Positions 12,747 to 16,092 of a stretch of 16,092 bases of DNA are shown here, piece after piece. This DNA is from JAGVVZ01 sp964372465. GTDB taxonomy: Archaea > Aenigmatarchaeota > Aenigmatarchaeia > CG10238-14. Each line of letters begins with the position of its first letter. Position 1 is the stretch's first letter. The notes under the pieces were generated by a model. It saw only the letters and a list, made by a program, of their open reading frames with translations, ran no database searches and had not been told where the DNA came from. Both the position numbers and the translations under genes were made by a program. Location of the stretch: NCBI GenBank assembly GCA_964372465.1, contig CAYJRA010000018.1, positions 1-16,092 on the forward strand, written 5' to 3'.

Positions 12747-14086
12747 TATTAAAATTATAAGAGAAAATCCGGATTTAGCCAAAAAGGATTTAGCCAAAAG
12801 AAATGATACAGAAAAAATAAAGTGGGTGGATGAAACTATAAAATTAGATAAATCGTGGAGATCGTCTATACAAGAATTAAACGAATTGAGGAGAAGACGA
12901 AACAGCATAACTCAGGAAATTGCAAAATTAAAAAAAGAGGGGAAAAACGCAGAAAAAATACTAAAAGAGGCAGAAGATATACCACAAAAAATTAAAAATT
13001 TAGNNNNNNNNNNACCAGTTACTTAATAAAAATCAAAAAAAGAAGATAAAAATTAAAAATTTAGAAGAGAAAACGCAAGAATATCAAGAAAAAATGGACT
13101 ACTACTTAATGAGATTACCTAACATTTTACACGAATCTGTTCCTTTAGGAAAAGATGATTCTGAGAATGCGGAAATAAGAAGAATAGGCAAAGTACCAAA
13201 GTTTGATTTTGAACCAAAAAATCATTTGGATCTTATGCAAAATTTAAATTTGATAGAAGTTGATAGAGCAGCTAAAGTATCTGGTCACGGTTTCTTTTAT
13301 TTAAAGAATGATTTAGCTAGACTAGACTTAGCAATAGTTCAATACGCTATAGACTTTATGATGAAACGTGGATATACGTTCGTCATACCCCCGTATATGA
13401 TACATAAAGAACCTTTTATTGGGGTAACGGATTTTGAATTCTTCGAAGAGCAGATCTATAAAATAGAAAAAGAAGATCTGTATTTGATAGCAACAGCTGA
13501 ACATCCACTAGGAGCGATTTTCAAAGATGAAATTCTTAAGAAAGATGACATGCCGTTTAAATTTTGTGGGTTCAGTCCATGCTTCAGGAAAGAAGTAGGT
13601 GCGCATGGAAAATATACCAAAGGATTGTTCAGAATGCACCACTTCCATAAGATAGAGCAATTCATTTTTTGCCATCCAGACGATTCCTGGGAATTGCATG
13701 AAGAACTACAAAAAAATTCTGAAGATTTGTTGAAGGGACTGGGATTGACATATAGAGTTGTTAATGTATGTACTGGTGATATAGGCAGTATAGCAGCAAA
13801 GAAATATGATACAGAAATATGGATGGCTGACGGAAGCTTCAGAGAAGTCGGATCGAATTCTAATTGCACTGACTATCAGGCAAGAAGATTAAATATCAGA
13901 TTTAAAGAAAAGGAGGGACAAGCAGCGATGGGTTTTGTGCATACACTGAACAATACTGCACTTGCAACTAGTAGAGTGATGATCGGAATAATAGAACAGA
14001 ATCAGCAAAAAGATGGATCAATAAATATACCTGAAGCGTTAAGACCTTTCATGAGTGGAAAGAAAAAAATTGAAAAAATTAACTGA
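12739..14086 (+). CDS. serS: seryl-tRNA synthetase, archaeal type, interrupted by an assembly gap
   Basis: The class II synthetase charges tRNA-Ser with serine. In the window it reads as two parts, 12739-13003 and 13065-14086, separated by ten Ns and extra bases. Joined at the repeated 17-mer it forms one continuous 428-residue frame. Features are the N-terminal two-helix tRNA-binding arm (about residues 30-105, with LRRRRNSITQEIAKLKKEGK), then DYYLMRLPNILHESVPLG and the catalytic core: GHGFFYLKNDLARLDLA, PPYMIHKEPF, ATAEHPL, motif 2 in CFRKEVGAHGKYTKGLF, CTGDIGSIAAKKYD, NCTDYQARRLNIRF and motif 3 in TLNNTALATSRVMIGIIE. The wording follows archaeal SerRS of the common, not the rare methanogen, type. 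Its 3' end overlaps the convergent PIN gene by eight bases. Confidence 0.93.
13004..13047. other. assembly gap of ten Ns plus extraneous bases inside serS
   Basis: The Ns occupy 13004-13013. The 17-mer AAAAATTAAAAATTTAG occurs at 12987-13003 and again at 13048-13064, on both sides of the gap. The bases 13014-13047 contain an in-frame stop and have no place in SerRS. Removing 13004-13064 restores the frame exactly, so the 13014-13047 bases look like a low-quality contig end. Confidence 0.85.
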
Positions 14087-14717
14087 GTTGCTGCTCTAAC
14101 TCTTCCAATGTCGATATTGGAGGAATTAACTGTTCGGGCTTCATTACTTTTATTCCTCGATAATTTTGCCTTCTCATAAAATTTAAAAAATCAGAATCAT
14201 AAGTAACAAAAATTCCGCATCTTGTCTGAATAGCTACAGCTAAATGAAAAGCATCTTCTGGTTCTCCCATTTCCACTAAACCTCTGACTGGCTCTATTTT
14301 TTCATCGTATATAGTTAATCCGCCAATTTTCCGAAGTTCTAATACTATTCTGTAAATTAACGCCTCTTTTTCTATCCCAGAATTTTGTTTCAATTTAAGC
14401 TCTCTTCTCAAAACATTGGGTAATATGAAATCAAAAGTCGTTGTATTAGTCACAGCCTCGTATACTCCAGTGTCAACTAAAGCGAGTAATGCCAAAGAAT
14501 CTAGCCATTGTTTATGGTCTCCGCCATTTTGAGATCTGATCAAAAAAGAAATGAAAACACACGCATCAATATAAACAGGTGTTTCTAATTTCATATCTTC
14601 TCGATAAACATTTGGTCCTTCATGATATCCAAGCGTATTAGAACCTACTCTACGTCGTACTCTATATACATCTACACTGGGTTCTATCAGTTTCCTGTAT
14701 AAATCTATAGGTCTCAT
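14079..14717 (-). CDS. PIN-domain protein with N-terminal extension, orphan
   Basis: A 212-residue protein with a PIN (VapC-like) nuclease domain at about residues 47-195. The acidic metal ligands are D51 in VYIDACVFISFL, E106 in LRRELKL, D155 in EPEDAFHLAVA and D174 in VTYDSDFL, so the four-acid site appears complete. Before it lies a basic segment of about 45 residues (VYRVRRRVGS) that is not part of the usual fold and could bind RNA. No VapB-like antitoxin gene is adjacent: the neighbours are convergent serS and a membrane protein on the same strand. It may be a stand-alone processing nuclease, or a toxin whose antitoxin lies elsewhere. A TATA-like AATAAATAATTT centred about 25 bases before the ATG suggests its own leaderless transcript. 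Confidence 0.85.
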   Translation of the reverse strand: MRPIDLYRKLIEPSVDVYRVRRRVGSNTLGYHEGPNVYREDMKLETPVYIDACVFISFLIRSQNGGDHKQWLDSLALLALVDTGVYEAVTNTTTFDFILPNVLRRELKLKQNSGIEKEALIYRIVLELRKIGGLTIYDEKIEPVRGLVEMGEPEDAFHLAVAIQTRCGIFVTYDSDFLNFMRRQNYRGIKVMKPEQLIPPISTLEELEQQLS

Positions 14718-14736
14718 AAATAAACAAAACTTGTAA

Positions 14737-14748
14737 ATTATTTATTCT
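14737..14748 (-). promoter_or_regulatory. TATA-like box for the PIN gene
   Basis: The minus strand reads GAATAAATAATT, centred about 25 bases before the ATG at 14717; no ribosome-binding motif is seen. Confidence 0.4.
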
Positions 14749-14762
14749 CTACACAGCCATTT

Positions 14763-15935
14763 CTAGATTTGATTAGTATCTAGACCTGGGTGTTTTGCCA
14801 TTTTACTACAGACATAAGCCAATAACAAAGTATTTGTTGGGATTATTTCTGTAGGCAAGCATGAAATAAATGCTGATATACCTTCTACTACAGTGGTTAT
14901 CAAAACTTCTGCAGTTGGTGTGTAATCTGGTATAACAGTTTTTGCATGATCATGTAATGCTTTAATATAAGCACCGTCCAATGGAATTGTAACTTGTGCT
15001 ACTCCTGGTATAGGTATAACATCAGCTAAGTCTAATAGAGGTGCACCATACATCAACCATGGATTTTTCGTAACATGAGCTAAATAATCTGGCATTATAT
15101 CCTCAGTAACTCCAAATCTTCTTCCCAGAAAGGCATAAAGTCCAGCTCCAATACCACCTGTTCTTGCTCTTGTCTGCCCGGTTTCATCCATAGGAGATGT
15201 CTCATCAGTTACGTCTCCTGTCCTGCTTCTGGATAACACATACCCCACATACCCCGCACCTAATGAACCTGCTACCGATAAAGCTCCATATATTACCCTA
15301 ATTATATCAGCTGCATCTCTCCATCTTAATGCATCAATACCACCAGCAACTGTATAAGGACATACTCCTGCAGCACTGCTAAGCAAATAAGCTGTACTGG
15401 CAGCATTAGCAAATTTAACAGCTCCATCTGCATCTTGTTCATCATCTGTAGCTGTTTGAACCGCTCGTCTACCTAATCTAGTACCAAAATTCAAAAGAGC
15501 TGCTTCAATAACAGCATATAACATTAATAATCCCAATTCGTCCCCTCTGGAAGCAGTTGTTATATGATACATACCCCCAGCACCTAAGGTGCCAGCTGGA
15601 ATCAAACCGACTAGTGATGCTGCTAAATTAGGATATTGATTTGCTATTTGGCGAAATCCTGGTATTCTTGCTATATAGTCAGGTACATTCCTAACATACT
15701 CGGGCAATTGTCTTACAGTATCTCTTAACCCTCTTCTATTTGCCTCTCCACCATAATCTGGAGAATCTAAATAATTGCCTGCACCGTCATCTGCGCCTCT
15801 TTCAAGTGGGTGAAGTATGCGATAAATTGTAGGGTGCTCAGTTCGAAATTCTGGACTGTTTAAATATTCAAGCCTCTCTTTCATATCGTCCATGAACCCT
15901 GTGGGCTTTCTTCGTCCGTAATTATCGTCTGACAT
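14763..15935 (-). CDS. hypothetical glycine/alanine-rich probable membrane protein
   Basis: Not recognised. The 390-residue protein starts with a charged, probably cytoplasmic N-terminus of about 100 residues. That part contains a repeated-looking motif (LPEYVRNVPDYIARIPGF, about 78-94), suggesting short amphipathic helices. Four hydrophobic stretches follow at about 103-125, 134-152, 174-197 and 210-234, and one or two more at about 343-377. A polar loop at about 235-258 is rich in T, D and R. The segment MYGAPLLDLADVIPIPGVAQ (295-314) may be a re-entrant or surface region. Its Gly and Ala content is higher than that of neighbouring proteins. The ATG at 15935 follows a TATA-like box about 30 bases upstream. 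A transporter, a phage or plasmid-type membrane protein, or a DPANN surface protein are all possible; none is supported by a motif. Confidence 0.7.
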   Translation of the reverse strand: MSDDNYGRRKPTGFMDDMKERLEYLNSPEFRTEHPTIYRILHPLERGADDGAGNYLDSPDYGGEANRRGLRDTVRQLPEYVRNVPDYIARIPGFRQIANQYPNLAASLVGLIPAGTLGAGGMYHITTASRGDELGLLMLYAVIEAALLNFGTRLGRRAVQTATDDEQDADGAVKFANAASTAYLLSSAAGVCPYTVAGGIDALRWRDAADIIRVIYGALSVAGSLGAGYVGYVLSRSRTGDVTDETSPMDETGQTRARTGGIGAGLYAFLGRRFGVTEDIMPDYLAHVTKNPWLMYGAPLLDLADVIPIPGVAQVTIPLDGAYIKALHDHAKTVIPDYTPTAEVLITTVVEGISAFISCLPTEIIPTNTLLLAYVCSKMAKHPGLDTNQI

Positions 15936-15960
15936 AACTATTAGTTAGTAATAACGATAC

Positions 15961-15970
15961 TTATATATAT
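15961..15970 (-). promoter_or_regulatory. TATA-like box for the gene starting at 15935
   Basis: The minus strand reads ATATATATAA, centred about 30 bases before the ATG. The same AT-rich block may also serve the divergent gene at 16004. Confidence 0.45.
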
Positions 15971-15989
15971 TTGATATAATTTATATAAT

Positions 15990-15997
15990 AAAGGTGA
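15990..15997 (+). promoter_or_regulatory. ribosome binding site ahead of the AbrB-like gene
   Basis: AAAGGTGA matches the archaeal anti-Shine-Dalgarno and lies six bases upstream of ATA at 16004, which is where the family N-terminus would begin. Confidence 0.6.
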
Positions 15998-16003
15998 TTT
16001 TAT

Positions 16004-16092
16004 ATAAAAAGAAAGGCAATAAAATTCGGTTCAACCTATGTCATCTCACTACCACAGGCGTGGTCCAGAAGATTTGAAATAGAGAGAAAAAG
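16004..16092 (+). CDS. AbrB-like DNA-binding domain protein (PhoU-type regulator-like), 5' part only
   Basis: The visible frame reads KRKAIKFGSTYVISLP then QAWSRRFEIERK and runs off the window. The wording GSTYVISLPQAW is typical of the AbrB/SpoVT-like swapped-hairpin domain found at the N-terminus of archaeal PhoU-like regulators (usually GGSTYVVSLPKEW). No ATG, GTG or TTG lies in frame: an in-frame TGA occurs at 15995-15997 and the only start-like codon near the ribosome binding motif is ATA at 16004. It could be an AUA start, a single-base error in the assembly, or a gene with a lost start. The rest of the protein is needed to tell an AbrB-like antitoxin from a PhoU-type regulator. Confidence 0.6.
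   Translation, partial: MKRKAIKFGSTYVISLPQAWSRRFEIERK

Noticed and set aside
12987..13064. The repeated 17-mer around the gap considered as a real direct repeat or an insertion in serS
   Set aside because: Collapsing the repeat restores a perfect reading frame and expected family spacing, which a genuine duplication or insertion would not do.
13456..13869. Minus-strand open frame of 137 codons inside serS
   Set aside because: It is antisense to conserved SerRS motifs and has no promoter or ribosome-binding signal of its own.
1..16092. CRISPR arrays, tRNA and rRNA genes
   Set aside because: I saw no evenly spaced repeats, cloverleaf-like GTTCRANNC boxes with matching acceptor stems, or rRNA-like stretches. 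This was by eye only; tRNAscan-SE and a CRISPR finder would be decisive.

Overview
The window looks like an AT-rich, gene-dense piece of an archaeal genome, most likely a DPANN-type lineage recovered by scaffolding a metagenome; that placement is inference. The archaeal signals are an archaeal-type seryl-tRNA synthetase, an Lhr-family helicase with a C-terminal zinc-binding pair of CxxC motifs, an archaeal/eukaryotic-style NFACT protein (Rqc2/NEMF family), and TATA-like boxes about 24-30 nt upstream of many start codons, as expected for leaderless or short-leader archaeal transcripts. GGTG/GTGAT Shine-Dalgarno motifs occur at a second set of genes. A run of ten Ns inside serS shows that this is a scaffold.

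Layout. 2-921: an IS481-like element, with 25-bp imperfect terminal inverted repeats and an intact DDE transposase, ends two bases before the start of a MOSC-domain gene (924-1445). 1452-2929: a membrane-anchored DsbA-like thiol oxidoreductase, a small conserved-looking protein, and an acidic coiled-coil protein. 2999-5610: a threonylcarbamoyl-adenosine (t6A) tRNA-modification region made of a TsaC(YrdC/Sua5)-TsaE fusion, an unrecognised 133-residue protein, and TsaD. The TsaD and TsaE parts are of bacterial type, not the archaeal KEOPS type. 5614-9448, minus strand: the Lhr helicase and a subfamily-I-like haloalkane dehalogenase. 9596-11804, minus strand: the NFACT protein and ScpB, whose genes overlap by about 74 nt. 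11881-14086: a Nudix hydrolase, a HAD-like C-terminal fragment, and serS interrupted by the gap. 14079-15935, minus strand: an orphan PIN-domain protein and a glycine/alanine-rich probable membrane protein. 16004-16092: the start of an AbrB-like (PhoU-regulator-like) gene that has no ATG.

Many of these genes concern tRNA and translation: t6A synthesis, seryl-tRNA charging, ribosome rescue through the NFACT protein, and possibly RNA or DNA unwinding by Lhr. Most others look like singletons of varied origin. Gene ends are tightly packed: two convergent genes share the bases of their stop codons, convergent tsaD and lhr lie 3 nt apart, and serS overlaps both of its neighbours. No intergenic stretch exceeds about 160 bases. 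I saw no tRNA, rRNA or CRISPR array.

The observations most worth following up are the bacterial-type t6A set in an apparently archaeal genome, the serS gap that appears to be a false join which can be closed from the sequence itself, the apparent AUA start at the right edge, and the IS element abutting the MOSC start codon.
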